Part shown: piece after piece, positions 16,165 to 26,354 of the stretch
Layout of the letters: each line of letters opens with the position of its first letter
How positions within the stretch are numbered: position 1 is the first letter of the stretch
Origin: Prochlorococcus marinus CUG1415
GTDB lineage: Bacteria; Cyanobacteriota; Cyanobacteriia; PCC-6307; Cyanobiaceae
DNA length: 64,000 nucleotides
Assembly (NCBI RefSeq): GCF_017696015.1
Contig: NZ_JAAORL010000001.1
Location: 62,001-126,000, forward strand
Reading direction: 5' to 3'
Notes under the pieces: generated by a model
What the model was told of the DNA's origin: nothing
Seen by the model: only the letters and a program-made list of their open reading frames with translations
Databases searched by the model: none
Made by a program: the position numbers and the translations under genes

Positions 16165-18162
16165 TTAATTTATATTTGAGTTGAAATCAAAATTCTTTGA
16201 TGGCATTAGAGACCAATTACCTTTACCACTTAATTCAAGGACATTGTCATGAAAGATTTTAAGAGTTGGACGATGACCAACACTAACAAGAGCAATATTC
16301 CTCTCTTTCAATAAATTATAAAGATAATGTTCTGTTTTTATATCTAAAGCACTTGTAGCTTCATCAAGAATTACAAACTTTGGAGAATTTAATAATAATC
16401 TTGCAAATGCTAATCTTTGTTGTTCTCCTTGAGATAATATTCTTTGCCAATCTTGTTTTATATCTAAGTCAGGATATCTTTCAATTAAATTTGGAAGTTG
16501 TACTTCTTTAAGAACTGCTTGCAAATGTTCATCACTGAATCTGCTTGTTCTCAATGGATAGCATAATTGCTCTTTCAAGGATCCTAATGTCATATATGGT
16601 TTCTGAGGTATAAATAACAAGTCTCCTTTTTGTGGTGAGAAAATCTCACCTTTGTCAGTTGACCATAGTCCGCTGATAACTCTAAGTAATGATGTCTTCC
16701 CACATCCAGATGGACCGACAACTAAAATGCTTTCACCGTATTCAACACTCAAATTTAGATCTTTTACTAATAATTTACTTTTATCAGGAGTTTCTACATT
16801 TACATTTTTTATATAAATATTCTCTTTTTCTTTAACACTGTTTTTATATTGATTTGATTTTAAATGTTTTACTTCTTTTATGCTGCTTTGAAATCCTTCT
16901 AATCTGCCTATTGAGGCTGAGAATTTTGCTAGGGCTTCAATCTTATAGATAATAAAAAATAAAGAACCCTCAAGTAATTGGTAATTGAGTCTTGCTTGAG
17001 AAAATTCTCCATAATTCATATTACCTGCGAGTAATGGTCCAGATAGAATTATAAACGGTATAAAAACACTTCCATAAATTGTTGATCTTTGTAGAACTCT
17101 CAGTAATGCCTCCCAAATAATTAATAAATTAAAATTCTTTACTACTGACTTTAATCTGCTATTAACTTCTTGGTATTCTTCATCTTCTCCTGAATAGAAT
17201 GCGATAGACTCAGCATTATTTCGTACATGCACTAATCCATATCGAAAATTTGCTTCATATTTCAACTGATCAAAATTTAATTTAAACAATTTTTTACTTG
17301 CAAATATAATTAAAATTGAAAGTATACCAGCGTAAAAAACAAGAGCTACTGTTAAGTTCTTGCTAATGCTAAGAAGAATTCCGATATTAATAGTAAAAGT
17401 TAGAATTGAGTCAAAAATATTTAATGATAAATCTAGTATTTGAGCAGTAAAATCTTTTGCGTCTTCCGTAATTCTTTGGTCTGGATTATCAATGTCAGTT
17501 TCATCTTCGTTATTTGGATTTAATATATAATAAGTTCGGTCGGTTAAATAATTATCAATTAAATTATTTGAAAGCCATTCTCTCCAAAGTAGTTGAAGTT
17601 TAGCTGATAAATAAAATTGAAAGCTCCGTATAGGTAATGCAGCAACAAAACAAATTCCTAAAATCCATAATTTTCTATAACTTTCACTGGCATTTTGATT
17701 GATTAATCCATTCGTAATATCTCTAACTAAGAAAGAGATTCCAGCATTAATTCCATTAACAGAGAGCAGCATTAGTAAAACTAATCCAAGAAAAAGCCAA
17801 GGGATCCATCTTTTTTGCCTTAATTGACTGCGAAATGAAGCAAAAGATCCAATACCGAATAAGAAAAAAATTGTACCTATTACCCCAAGATTGGAGTTCC
17901 AGATTTTGTTAATTATTTCTTCAATTCCACTTAAATATTCTTTTGTGAAATCAGGTGTTGAATTGCTGAGCAAATTTATTAAACCTGTAACTACAAATAA
18001 AACCGTTCCTGGAACAACACAAAAGATTAGGGCAAATAACAGTAATATAAATAACCATCCATTATTTGAAGTGTAAGGTAAAAAATATGGTTGTGTAAGT
18101 TTTCTTATCTTATTTAATTGAGATGAGATATCTCTTTTTGTACTTGATATTTCTTTCGGCAT
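16165..18162 (-). CDS. ABC transporter, SbmA/YddA (ABCD-like) type, fused membrane and ATPase
   Basis: This 665-residue protein has an N-terminal membrane domain of about six spans, including the long conserved loop around RSFQFYLSAKLQLLWREWLSNNLIDNYL typical of ABC_membrane_2. A C-terminal ATPase follows: Walker A GPSGCGKT at 483-490, signature LSQGE at 576-580, Walker B VILDE at 597-601 and the H-loop His near 630. The family includes SbmA/BacA-like peptide and vitamin B12 importers and peroxisomal ABCD proteins. It probably works as a homodimer; the substrate is unknown. An 8-bp inverted repeat lies just upstream. Confidence 0.9.
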   Translation of the reverse strand: MPKEISSTKRDISSQLNKIRKLTQPYFLPYTSNNGWLFILLLFALIFCVVPGTVLFVVTGLINLLSNSTPDFTKEYLSGIEEIINKIWNSNLGVIGTIFFLFGIGSFASFRSQLRQKRWIPWLFLGLVLLMLLSVNGINAGISFLVRDITNGLINQNASESYRKLWILGICFVAALPIRSFQFYLSAKLQLLWREWLSNNLIDNYLTDRTYYILNPNNEDETDIDNPDQRITEDAKDFTAQILDLSLNIFDSILTFTINIGILLSISKNLTVALVFYAGILSILIIFASKKLFKLNFDQLKYEANFRYGLVHVRNNAESIAFYSGEDEEYQEVNSRLKSVVKNFNLLIIWEALLRVLQRSTIYGSVFIPFIILSGPLLAGNMNYGEFSQARLNYQLLEGSLFFIIYKIEALAKFSASIGRLEGFQSSIKEVKHLKSNQYKNSVKEKENIYIKNVNVETPDKSKLLVKDLNLSVEYGESILVVGPSGCGKTSLLRVISGLWSTDKGEIFSPQKGDLLFIPQKPYMTLGSLKEQLCYPLRTSRFSDEHLQAVLKEVQLPNLIERYPDLDIKQDWQRILSQGEQQRLAFARLLLNSPKFVILDEATSALDIKTEHYLYNLLKERNIALVSVGHRPTLKIFHDNVLELSGKGNWSLMPSKNFDFNSNIN

Positions 18163-18186
18163 GATTGATATCTAAAGTTTATTATG

Positions 18187-18209
18187 TGTTAAAACATTTT
18201 ATTTTAACA
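18187..18209. promoter_or_regulatory. perfect 8-bp inverted repeat upstream of the ABC gene
   Basis: TGTTAAAA, seven bases, then TTTTAACA lie 25 bases upstream of the ABC transporter start and 42 bases after the stop of the next minus-strand gene. The arms are perfectly complementary but wholly A+T except for one pair. It could be an operator for the ABC gene or a weak terminator of the upstream gene. AT-rich sequence produces such repeats by chance, so support is limited. Confidence 0.3.
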
Positions 18210-18251
18210 TCAATTTTAATAATAAATTTTGCAGAAAACTCAATATTGGAA

Positions 18252-18530
18252 TCAGTTAGCAAATCCAATAAAAGATACTAGCCAATCCGGTAAATTCAAT
18301 TGGTTTAAAAGGTTTTGATTGAAACTATGAATACTTTCAAAGTTTTTATCTAGGAGCCAATAAATCACAAAAGGGGTGTTTAATAATATTTGCAGTTGCC
18401 ATTTATAGGTCAAAACATTCCAAATTTTGGTTAAAACTGATTTTTGTGACTCATCTAAATTTTCCCAATTTTTCAGGATAAGGTTGAGTAAATTTTTATT
18501 TTTAGATATTAAGGATTCTGGGGAAGTCAT
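18252..18530 (-). CDS. hypothetical protein, 92 aa
   Basis: This 92-residue protein starts at ATG 18530. It is mainly helical and rich in Asn, Leu and Trp (NWENLDESQKSVLTKIWNVLTYKWQLQILLN), with a moderately hydrophobic stretch LNTPFVIYWLL and a C-terminal LPDWLVSFIGFAN. I recognise no family. It sits between the ABC transporter and the HIT-family gene on the same strand, 51 bases after the latter's stop. Confidence 0.7.
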   Translation of the reverse strand: MTSPESLISKNKNLLNLILKNWENLDESQKSVLTKIWNVLTYKWQLQILLNTPFVIYWLLDKNFESIHSFNQNLLNQLNLPDWLVSFIGFAN

Positions 18531-18581
18531 TTTTTTTTATATTTAATTACTTATAGCTCAAAAATTCTTAATTTGAGAGTT

Positions 18582-18923
18582 TTAACCAGGAGGCCACGTC
18601 ATTTTTCTTCCTGCTAAAAAATGAATATGTAAATGAAAAACTGTTTGCCCAGATTCTTTACCAGTATTAATTACTGTTCTCCAGTTATTTAAATTTTTAG
18701 ATTTAGCGATTTTACTTCCTACAAACAATAAATGACCTAATAAGTCTGCATCCTTTTCTGCGCATTCACATAAACTTACTATTGGTTTTTTGGGGATTAC
18801 TAAATAATGGATTGGGGCTTGAGCTGAGATATCATTAAATGCAATACAAAAATCATCTTCATGTAGTTTTTCACAAGGAATCTCACCATCTATTATTTTT
18901 TGGAAAATTGTTGTTTCAGTCAT
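18582..18923 (-). CDS. HIT family nucleotide-binding protein (HINT type)
   Basis: This 113-residue protein is a HINT-branch histidine-triad hydrolase. Its catalytic block VFHLHIHFLAGR has His97, His99 and His101, and the usual Trp-Pro-Pro-Gly end closes the protein. The N-terminal IFQKIIDGEIPCEKLHEDDFCIAF is the family's opening. Such proteins hydrolyse AMP-lysine or other nucleoside phosphoramidates. It follows def with 7 bases between, so the two are probably co-transcribed. Confidence 0.93.
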   Translation of the reverse strand: MTETTIFQKIIDGEIPCEKLHEDDFCIAFNDISAQAPIHYLVIPKKPIVSLCECAEKDADLLGHLLFVGSKIAKSKNLNNWRTVINTGKESGQTVFHLHIHFLAGRKMTWPPG

Positions 18924-18930
18924 TTTTCGA

Positions 18931-19533
18931 TTAGATAGAAATAACGTCTTTTTCGTAAAACCCTTCTTTTATAAGTTCCTTGTTTAAGTCATCTTTTGAT
19001 GTAACTCTATCAACAAATAATATTCCATTTAAGTGATCCATTTCGTGTTGAATACACCTAGCTAGAAGTCCATCTGCTTTCATTTTGCGTGGCCTTCCCA
19101 TTTCATCTCTAAACTTTAATTTTATAGTTGATGGCCTCACGACATTCAAATAGACGCCAGGGATACTCAAGCAGCCTTCTTCGTATGAATTAAGAGTTGT
19201 TCCAAAATCTGTAATTTCTGGATTGATTAAGATTAAAGGCTCTGCTGCTGAATCTTCAAAATTCACATCAATAACAAGGAGCTCTTTGTTAATACCAATT
19301 TGAGGTGCAGCAAGCCCAATCCCTTTAGCTGCATACATGCTTTGAAGCATTTCTCTAGCTAGTTTTCTAATCGATTCATCAACCTTAGTAATTCTTTTGG
19401 AATTTTGTCTTAATATATCATCACCAAGTTTATAAATTTCTAGACATGGATTACCTGTTTGTTCTTTGGCGATTTTTGCCGAGGACCCATTTTTTCTTGA
19501 CTTTCTTGCAAGTTGTGAAAAATGGTTTGCCAC
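18931..19533 (-). CDS. def: peptide deformylase
   Basis: This 200-residue metallo-amidase removes the formyl group from nascent N-terminal Met. All three family motifs are present: GIGLAAPQIG, EEGCLSIPG with metal ligand Cys121, and QHEMDHLNG with ligands His163 and His167 and catalytic Glu164. The first about 25 residues are a basic extension before the typical start. It heads a def-HIT pair and is divergent from the S9 peptidase gene. Confidence 0.97.
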   Translation of the reverse strand: MANHFSQLARKSRKNGSSAKIAKEQTGNPCLEIYKLGDDILRQNSKRITKVDESIRKLAREMLQSMYAAKGIGLAAPQIGINKELLVIDVNFEDSAAEPLILINPEITDFGTTLNSYEEGCLSIPGVYLNVVRPSTIKLKFRDEMGRPRKMKADGLLARCIQHEMDHLNGILFVDRVTSKDDLNKELIKEGFYEKDVISI

Positions 19534-19611
19534 GTTAATAAAAAAGTTTTTAAGAAATAGTTTAGCTATAAAAATACTAGCACTTTAATTTACTTTCTTT
19601 ATATTTTTTTA

Positions 19612-21537
19612 ATGAGTAATAATGTTAAAGCAAAAGTTAGCCAAAAAGACTCTAAGAAAAAAGATTTTAAGGAATTAACTATTGTTAGAGATACTATTTT
19701 TTGGATCGATGATGTTGATGAAGATCAACATCAAAATGCTATTTTTGCTAGACCATTTAACGAGAAATATGCATTTCCTCAAAAATTAACTGGTAAAAAA
19801 CATAATATTAAAAGTAATTTTCATGGATATGGGGGTAAATCTTATAAATGTATTGATTTTAAAAAGAATTTTTATTTGATATGGATAGATCAGTCTTCAA
19901 AAGCAGTATGGTTTCAAATTTTTAAAGAAGCAGGAATAAAATATAGAATTGAAAACAAATATCTTGAGTCAGTTCAAGAACCGAGGCAACTTTCTAAAGC
20001 AGTAGCAGGAAATTTCGATTCTGGATTTGTTATTTCTGAGAAAAATTTTTTGTATGGCATTTGTGAAATAAATAATAGAGATTATTTATTTTCTTTGAAC
20101 TTAAAAAAAACTAAACAAGATATTTACCGAATAAAAAAATTTAAAAATTTCGCTGGAGAATTATCTTCTAATACTTCTGCTACCTTACTTTCATGGGTCG
20201 AGTGGGATTCTCCATACATGCCCTGGGAGAAAAATGATCTGTATTTTGCTCAAATAGATTTAGATGGAGAGATAAAAAAAATAAAAAAATTCTCAAATAA
20301 GCTGATCAATGCCAATAAAAATGTTTCTTTTTTTCAACCTTATTGGATAAGTGAAACACTTTTAGTATGTTCTGAAGATAGTTCTGGATGGTGGAACTTA
20401 TTGTTTTTAGATGTAAGTGAAATTGAGAATATTTTTATTAAGAAAAGAGTAGAGAGAAATTTGATTGAATATGGAGTACCACAATGGGTCTCAGGAATTA
20501 CATTGTTTTCGGGGACTATAAAAAACTTATTTTGTGTAGCCAAAAAAGGAAATAGTTTAATAGTGGAACAATATAAAGATCTTGTATTAGTTAAAGAATT
20601 TTCTACTCCTTTTACCTCAATCAGTGATTTCAGTGTTTTTCGAAATAAAGTTCTTTTAAGAGGTTATGGATATGATTTTTTGGGAATTGTACTTGAAATT
20701 GATTTTGCAGAAAAATTTTTACCAAATTTTTCTGAGCAGATACATATTGATCATATAAAAGATTGTTCCAAACCTGAATCATTTTGGTTTAAAGGTTTTG
20801 AAGACCAATCTACTCATTCTTTTCTTTATAAACCCCTTGTTGACAATTGTAGAAAGCCACCGCTACTTGTTAGAGCTCACAGTGGACCAACTTCATTTTT
20901 TGATGGATCATATAATTCTGAAGTTCAATATTGGACCTCGAAGGGATTTTTTGTTGCTGAAGTTAATTATGGAGGATCATCAGGATTTGGCAAAGCATAT
21001 AGAGAGAGGTTGAATTATAAGTGGGGTATTGTTGATTCTTATGATTGCAAAGCACTAGCTCTTGAATTAACTAAATCAAATCTAGTTGATAGTGAGAAAG
21101 TAGTAATTTCTGGTAATAGTGCTGGTGGGTTCACTGCCCTGAATAGTTTATTATATGGGTCTATTTTTACAGCTGCAATTTGTAAATATCCTGTTATTGA
21201 TTTGAAGGATATGTATTACAACACTCATAGGTTTGAAAAAGATTATTTAAATTCTTTGCTAGGAAAGTATGCAAAAAATCATGATGATTACATAAATAGA
21301 TCGCCGATAAATCATATTAATAAAATAAAAAAACCTATCTTATTGTTTCATGGAAAAAAAGATACAGTTATTTCGTATAAACAAACTTTAAAGATTCAAG
21401 AAATTTTGATTCGGAATAATAAATATTCAGAAGTTATTTTTTTTGAAAATGAAGGGCATGGGTTTAAATATATAGAAACTAAAGAAGAAGTAATGAAAAA
21501 ATCTCAGGATTTTTTAAAAAATGCTTTGAATATTTAA
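19612..21537 (+). CDS. S9 family prolyl-oligopeptidase-type peptidase
   Basis: This 641-residue protein has an N-terminal beta-propeller-like half rich in Trp/Asp strand repeats and a C-terminal alpha/beta-hydrolase. The catalytic triad is readable: Ser503 in GNSAGG, Asp584 in HGKKDT and His616 in EGHGF. The oxyanion region is near VNYGGSSGFGKAYRER. It is most like the dipeptidyl/acylaminoacyl-peptidase branch, is cytoplasmic (no signal peptide) and probably degrades short peptides. Its stop overlaps the convergent sufS stop by four bases. Confidence 0.92.
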   Translation: MSNNVKAKVSQKDSKKKDFKELTIVRDTIFWIDDVDEDQHQNAIFARPFNEKYAFPQKLTGKKHNIKSNFHGYGGKSYKCIDFKKNFYLIWIDQSSKAVWFQIFKEAGIKYRIENKYLESVQEPRQLSKAVAGNFDSGFVISEKNFLYGICEINNRDYLFSLNLKKTKQDIYRIKKFKNFAGELSSNTSATLLSWVEWDSPYMPWEKNDLYFAQIDLDGEIKKIKKFSNKLINANKNVSFFQPYWISETLLVCSEDSSGWWNLLFLDVSEIENIFIKKRVERNLIEYGVPQWVSGITLFSGTIKNLFCVAKKGNSLIVEQYKDLVLVKEFSTPFTSISDFSVFRNKVLLRGYGYDFLGIVLEIDFAEKFLPNFSEQIHIDHIKDCSKPESFWFKGFEDQSTHSFLYKPLVDNCRKPPLLVRAHSGPTSFFDGSYNSEVQYWTSKGFFVAEVNYGGSSGFGKAYRERLNYKWGIVDSYDCKALALELTKSNLVDSEKVVISGNSAGGFTALNSLLYGSIFTAAICKYPVIDLKDMYYNTHRFEKDYLNSLLGKYAKNHDDYINRSPINHINKIKKPILLFHGKKDTVISYKQTLKIQEILIRNNKYSEVIFFENEGHGFKYIETKEEVMKKSQDFLKNALNI

Positions 21538-22787
21538 GAATTGATTTTTAGAAAATCAATAGTATCTTTTAATTTTTCTACAAATATATCAATTTCTTCC
21601 TTATTGGTTGTGAAATTCATGCTAATTCTTGCTGTTGATTTAATTCCAATGTATCTGTGAAGAGGTTGACAGCAATGATGCCCACTTCTAATGCAAATTC
21701 CTTTTGAATCAAGAATTTCTGCAATATCGTTTGAATGTATATTTTTTATATAAAAGGTGGCAAGTGATGCTCTGTCTGGATCTATCTCTGGCGATGGACC
21801 TATAATTTCAACATTTTCTATTTGATTTAATTTTTCAAATAAATATTTAGTAATAGTCTTTTCATATTCATGAATCTCATCCAATCCAATAGTGTTTATA
21901 TAATTAATTGCTTCTGCAAGACCTATTGCTTCTGCAATAGCTGGAGTGCCAGCTTCAAATTTATGAGGTAGCTCTGCCCAAGTACTTGTCTCTTCAAAAA
22001 CATCTTGAATCATTTCGCCACCTCCAAAGAGTGGAGGAATCTTTTCTAGGATTTCTTTTCTTGACCAGAGGAAACCAATACCTGTAGGACCGCAAAGTTT
22101 ATGCCCTGATCCCGCTAAGAAATCTATTTCAAGATCAATTACATCTAGTTTTTGATGCGCCAAACTTTGACATGCGTCTATTAAAACTAAAGAACCTTTT
22201 TGTTTAGCTAATTTAGTTATCTCTTTGATTGGATTACAGCAACCTAGAGTATTACTAACATGTACTAGGCTAACAAGCTTAGTTCTAGATGTTAGTTTTG
22301 ATTTAAAATCGTCTATATCTAATTTCCCATTTTTATCTATACCTATAAATTTTAGTTTGCATTTATTTTTTGCTGCAACCATTTGCCATGGAACAATATT
22401 GCTATGATGCTCCATTATTGATAAGAGAATCTCATCGTTTTCTTTTAATGAAGATTCGCCCCATGATCTAGCCGCTAGATTGATTGCTTCAGTAGCATTT
22501 CTTGTAAAAATAATTTCTTTTGTTGAATTCGCTTTTATATATTTGCTAATTAAATATCTTGCATTTTCAAATTCTTCTGTTGCTTTTGCACTTAATTGAT
22601 GTGCGCCTCTGTGTACATTGGCATTAAAGTTTCTATAATATTCATCAATTTTTTTTAAGACTTGTATTGGTTTTTGGGTTGTTGCAGCATGGTCTAAATA
22701 AATGATTTGCTCATTACTTTTTAAGTTCTTATTTAAAAGAGGAAAGTCTTTCTTAGCTATTTCAGGGAAATTTTGAATCGTTTCCAT
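21534..22787 (-). CDS. sufS: cysteine desulfurase SufS
   Basis: This 417-residue PLP enzyme is a group II desulfurase. PLP Lys230 lies in GSGHKLCGPTGIG and the catalytic Cys372 in RSGHHCCQP. The short RSGHHC loop and the suf context identify SufS rather than IscS. It mobilises cysteine sulfur for Fe-S assembly. Its ATG overlaps the sufD stop by one base, so the two are coupled as the last genes of sufBCDS. The second Cys next to the catalytic one is noteworthy but may be normal for cyanobacteria. Confidence 0.96.
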   Translation of the reverse strand: METIQNFPEIAKKDFPLLNKNLKSNEQIIYLDHAATTQKPIQVLKKIDEYYRNFNANVHRGAHQLSAKATEEFENARYLISKYIKANSTKEIIFTRNATEAINLAARSWGESSLKENDEILLSIMEHHSNIVPWQMVAAKNKCKLKFIGIDKNGKLDIDDFKSKLTSRTKLVSLVHVSNTLGCCNPIKEITKLAKQKGSLVLIDACQSLAHQKLDVIDLEIDFLAGSGHKLCGPTGIGFLWSRKEILEKIPPLFGGGEMIQDVFEETSTWAELPHKFEAGTPAIAEAIGLAEAINYINTIGLDEIHEYEKTITKYLFEKLNQIENVEIIGPSPEIDPDRASLATFYIKNIHSNDIAEILDSKGICIRSGHHCCQPLHRYIGIKSTARISMNFTTNKEEIDIFVEKLKDTIDFLKINS

Positions 22788-24004
22788 TAATTCTCATTTA
22801 AAAGTTTATCAAGCAAATCCCATCTATCTTTTGAAATGGGAATAAATGAAATTATTTCTTGGAAGTAAGAACTTAATTGTAGTTTACTTGCTTCTTTTAA
22901 CGTAATACCTCTTGTACGCATATAAAAAAGTTCTTCATCATTTAATTGTGCAATTGTAGCTCCATGTTTGCATTTGACATCATCAGCAATTATTTCTAAT
23001 TGAGGTTTTGTATCAATTTGTGCGAGATTTGATAAAAGTAAATTTCTGCTTAATTGCGACGCATCAGTTTTCTGGGCAATTTTGGGAACAATTATTGAGC
23101 CGTCAAATATAGCATGTGATTTGTCGTCAGCAAGTGATTTGTTGATTTGGTCTAAAAATCCATTTGGCCCATTAAAGTCTATTTTTGTATGAGTAGCAAT
23201 TTGTTCATTGTTTTTTGTTATTTGCATACCTTTGATATTGGTTTTAGCGTTTCCTGCAGATTGTTCAATACGAATTTCAAATCTTGCATAATTGAATTTA
23301 AAATGTAAAGACCCTAAGTTGTATTCGCTATTTTTTTGTTGAATTACATTGAGAGAATTTAATAGATGTGATTTATCTTCACCATAGGAAACAACACCAT
23401 GGTTTAGGGAGCTATTTTCTTCTAAATAAATGAATGTGGATTGAGATAATGAAGAGTTTTCTTTACCAAGATTTACTTGTAACAATTCAATGTTACAATT
23501 TTTTTCTAAAAATATTACTAGGGTTTTTGCGTTTAAAGAATTACTTGATGCATGGCTAAAGATTTCAATAGGAGGGATTTTTGATCCGTTTATTTTTAAG
23601 CCTAAGATATTTTTTGGACAACTTAAAGAAAGATTTAGTAGGTCACTCCAATGTTCGTTTTGATCAAAACAAGATATCTTTTGTTTTATATATTTATCTA
23701 ATTTATTATCACTTAATTGTTGTATTGAATAATTTTCTTCTATTAATGAAATTTGGCTATCCTCTCCAATTATTAATCTAATAATATTTTGAGAATTATA
23801 AGGATATGGGGTATCAAATTTTGGATCTTTTTCATTGACTGAATAGTCTAAAAAGTTTGAAAATTTTGATCTATTTGAAAGTCGCCATAGTTCACTTTTT
23901 GGATTAGGAAGGGGGTTTGATTGTAATTTATTCAGACAGATTTTTTGTATTTCTGTAGGATTGTCAATTAATTGATTGGTTTTTATTTGTTCAATAATTT
24001 CCAT
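22787..24004 (-). CDS. sufD: Fe-S cluster assembly scaffold SufD
   Basis: This 405-residue protein is in the third position of the suf operon. The C-terminal half carries the SufB/SufD beta-helix features: KTDASQLSRNLLLSNLAQIDTKPQLEI, then DDVKCKHGATIAQLNDEELFYMRTRGI with the conserved Cys-Lys-His-Gly. SufD forms the SufBC2D scaffold with SufB and SufC. The N-terminal half is poorly conserved, as is usual in this family. sufC lies 4 bases upstream and sufS overlaps its stop. Confidence 0.95.
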   Translation of the reverse strand: MEIIEQIKTNQLIDNPTEIQKICLNKLQSNPLPNPKSELWRLSNRSKFSNFLDYSVNEKDPKFDTPYPYNSQNIIRLIIGEDSQISLIEENYSIQQLSDNKLDKYIKQKISCFDQNEHWSDLLNLSLSCPKNILGLKINGSKIPPIEIFSHASSNSLNAKTLVIFLEKNCNIELLQVNLGKENSSLSQSTFIYLEENSSLNHGVVSYGEDKSHLLNSLNVIQQKNSEYNLGSLHFKFNYARFEIRIEQSAGNAKTNIKGMQITKNNEQIATHTKIDFNGPNGFLDQINKSLADDKSHAIFDGSIIVPKIAQKTDASQLSRNLLLSNLAQIDTKPQLEIIADDVKCKHGATIAQLNDEELFYMRTRGITLKEASKLQLSSYFQEIISFIPISKDRWDLLDKLLNEN

Positions 24005-24008
24005 TTAT

Positions 24009-24794
24009 TTAAGTCTCTTTGACGAAGTTATCAGTCCAGTCATAACCTTTTTTTTCAAGCTCTAAAGCAAGATCACTTCCACCAGTTTTGATGATTTTCC
24101 CGTCTGCCATAACGTGAACATAATTGGGTTTGATTTCATCTAACAATCTTTGGTAGTGAGTAATTAATATAATTCCAGTCTTTGTATTAGATATTTTCTT
24201 AATTCCTGATGCGACTATTCTAAGAGCATCAATATCTAGACCAGAATCGGTCTCATCCAGAATTGCTATCTTGGGCTCCAGTAAAGCCATTTGCAGAATT
24301 TCGTTTCTTTTCTTTTCACCCCCGGAAAATCCTTGATTTACGCTTCTTGATAGGAATGCATGATCCATTTTTACAATTTCCAACTTTTCTTTAACTAATT
24401 CTTCAAAATCGAAAGTATCTAATTCTTCTTTATTGAGGAATTTTCTTCTAGCATTTGTTGAAACTCTAAGAAACTCAAGATTACTAACGCCTGGAATTTC
24501 TATTGGATATTGGAAACCTAGGAAAATTCCTGCTTGAGCTCTTTCTTCAGGTTCTAGAGAGTTAATATTTTCACCTGAAAATTTTATGTCGCCATTTGTA
24601 ATTTTATATGAAGGATGTCCTGCAATGATTTTTGAAAGAGTGCTTTTACCACATCCATTTCTTCCCATAATTGCATGGATTTCTCCAGGGTAGACATTAA
24701 GTGAAACCCCCTTCAAAATTGGCAGATTATCAGTAGATGCAAAGAGATTTTGAACTTCTAATATTGGATCTGACTCTTTCATTTGACTTAGCAT
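24009..24794 (-). CDS. sufC: Fe-S assembly ATPase SufC
   Basis: This 261-residue soluble ABC-type ATPase has Walker [10 protein letters not shown] (44-52), [13 protein letters not shown] in the Q-loop region specific to Suf[18 protein letters not shown] (signature) and [11 protein letters not shown] (Walker B). It drives the SufBC2D scaffold. Translation may begin at the first or the fifth codon (two Met). It follows sufB by 21 bases. Confidence 0.97.
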   Translation of the reverse strand: MLSQMKESDPILEVQNLFASTDNLPILKGVSLNVYPGEIHAIMGRNGCGKSTLSKIIAGHPSYKITNGDIKFSGENINSLEPEERAQAGIFLGFQYPIEIPGVSNLEFLRVSTNARRKFLNKEELDTFDFEELVKEKLEIVKMDHAFLSRSVNQGFSGGEKKRNEILQMALLEPKIAILDETDSGLDIDALRIVASGIKKISNTKTGIILITHYQRLLDEIKPNYVHVMADGKIIKTGGSDLALELEKKGYDWTDNFVKET

Positions 24795-24815
24795 TTCACT
24801 TTAGAAATTGATTAA

Positions 24816-26258
24816 TTAACCTACTGATCCCTCGAGTTTAAGAGCCAGTAATTTATCTGCTTCAGCAGCAAATTCCATAGGTAATTGATTAAATACATCT
24901 CTACAGAAACCACTGACCATCATAGATATTGCCTCTTCACATTCTATACCTCTGCTCTGGAGATAAAAAAGTTGATCTTCGGAGATTCTACATGTACTTG
25001 CTTCATGCTCAATTTCAGAATTGGGTTGTTGAGATTTGATATAAGGGAACGTATTTGCAGAAGCTTGATCCCCTATTAACATTGAATCACATTGGCTGTA
25101 ATTTCTTGATCCAATAGCTTTTGTACCCATTTTGACAAGGCCTCTATAGCTATTTATTGAATTACCTGCACTTATTCCTTTGCTAACTATAGTTGATTTG
25201 GTCTTGGGACCAATATGGATCATTTTTGTCCCTGTATCTGCTTGTTGAAGATTATTGGTAAGTGCTACTGAATAAAATTCCCCTACAGATTCTTCTCCTA
25301 AAAGAATACAGCTAGGATATTTCCATGTAATTGCAGAACCTGTTTCAACTTGAGACCAGCTAATTTTACTTCTCTTACCCAAACATTTTCCTCGTTTGGT
25401 GACAAAATTAAAAATTCCGCCAACACCTTGTTCATCACCCGCATACCAATTTTGTACTGTTGAATACTTTATTGAGGCATCGTCAAGTGCTATTAGTTCC
25501 ACAACTGCAGCATGTAGGGTATTTGTATCGAACATTGGCGCTGTACAACCTTCTAGATAACTTACAGAACTTGATTCTTCGGCAATGATTAGTGTTCTCT
25601 CGAATTGTCCGGAATCTCCACTATTAATTCTGAAGTAGGAAGATAGGTCCATAGGACAGGTCACGCCTTTTGGGATATATACAAAAGAACCATCACTAAA
25701 AACAGCAGAATTTAGTGCTGCAAAATAATTATCACTAGCTGGAACTACAGTACCTAAATATTTCTCTATTAAATCTGAGTGATTTTTTACTGCTTCACTG
25801 ATTGAGCAAAATATAACTCCATGTTCAGCCAGTTCCTCTCTGAATGTTGTAGCAATAGAAACACTATCAAAGACAGCATCTACTGCTACATTTGTGAGTT
25901 TTTTTTGCTCTGTAAGAGGTATTCCTAATTTGTCAAAAGTCTCAAGAAGTTTGGGATCAACTTCATCCAAACTTGAAATTTTTTCTTTTTGTTTGGGAGC
26001 AGAATAATAAATGATATCTTGATAATCGATCTGTTTATAGCCTAATTCGGCCCAATCAGGTTCCTTCATTGTTTGCCATTTTTTAAAGGCTTTTAATCTG
26101 AAATCAAGTAGATATTGTGGCTCTTCTTTTTTTACTGAAATTAGTCTAATAATTTCTTCATTCAATCCCTTTGCAATTTTTTCAGTTTCAATATCTGTAA
26201 CGAAACCATATTTGTAAGGTTCCTTTACTACATCTTTAACTAAATTTTCGTTAACCAT
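24816..26258 (-). CDS. sufB: Fe-S cluster assembly scaffold SufB
   Basis: This 480-residue protein is the core Fe-S scaffold. Conserved blocks include [36 protein letters not shown] and [17 protein letters not shown]. The C-terminal [22 protein letters not shown] is the SufB signature with cluster-related Cys and Glu. It is the first gene of sufBCDS. A TATATA-type box lies in the 96-base divergent gap upstream. The SufR repressor gene that usually faces sufB in freshwater cyanobacteria is not here. Confidence 0.97.
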   Translation of the reverse strand: MVNENLVKDVVKEPYKYGFVTDIETEKIAKGLNEEIIRLISVKKEEPQYLLDFRLKAFKKWQTMKEPDWAELGYKQIDYQDIIYYSAPKQKEKISSLDEVDPKLLETFDKLGIPLTEQKKLTNVAVDAVFDSVSIATTFREELAEHGVIFCSISEAVKNHSDLIEKYLGTVVPASDNYFAALNSAVFSDGSFVYIPKGVTCPMDLSSYFRINSGDSGQFERTLIIAEESSSVSYLEGCTAPMFDTNTLHAAVVELIALDDASIKYSTVQNWYAGDEQGVGGIFNFVTKRGKCLGKRSKISWSQVETGSAITWKYPSCILLGEESVGEFYSVALTNNLQQADTGTKMIHIGPKTKSTIVSKGISAGNSINSYRGLVKMGTKAIGSRNYSQCDSMLIGDQASANTFPYIKSQQPNSEIEHEASTCRISEDQLFYLQSRGIECEEAISMMVSGFCRDVFNQLPMEFAAEADKLLALKLEGSVG

Positions 26259-26354
26259 GTTATCTAAAAATAACCTAATTACAATTAGCTTTATATACTC
26301 TAACGAAAGATAGCCCCAATATTCAGTTTTTCCCTTTATTAAAATTAAAAATTA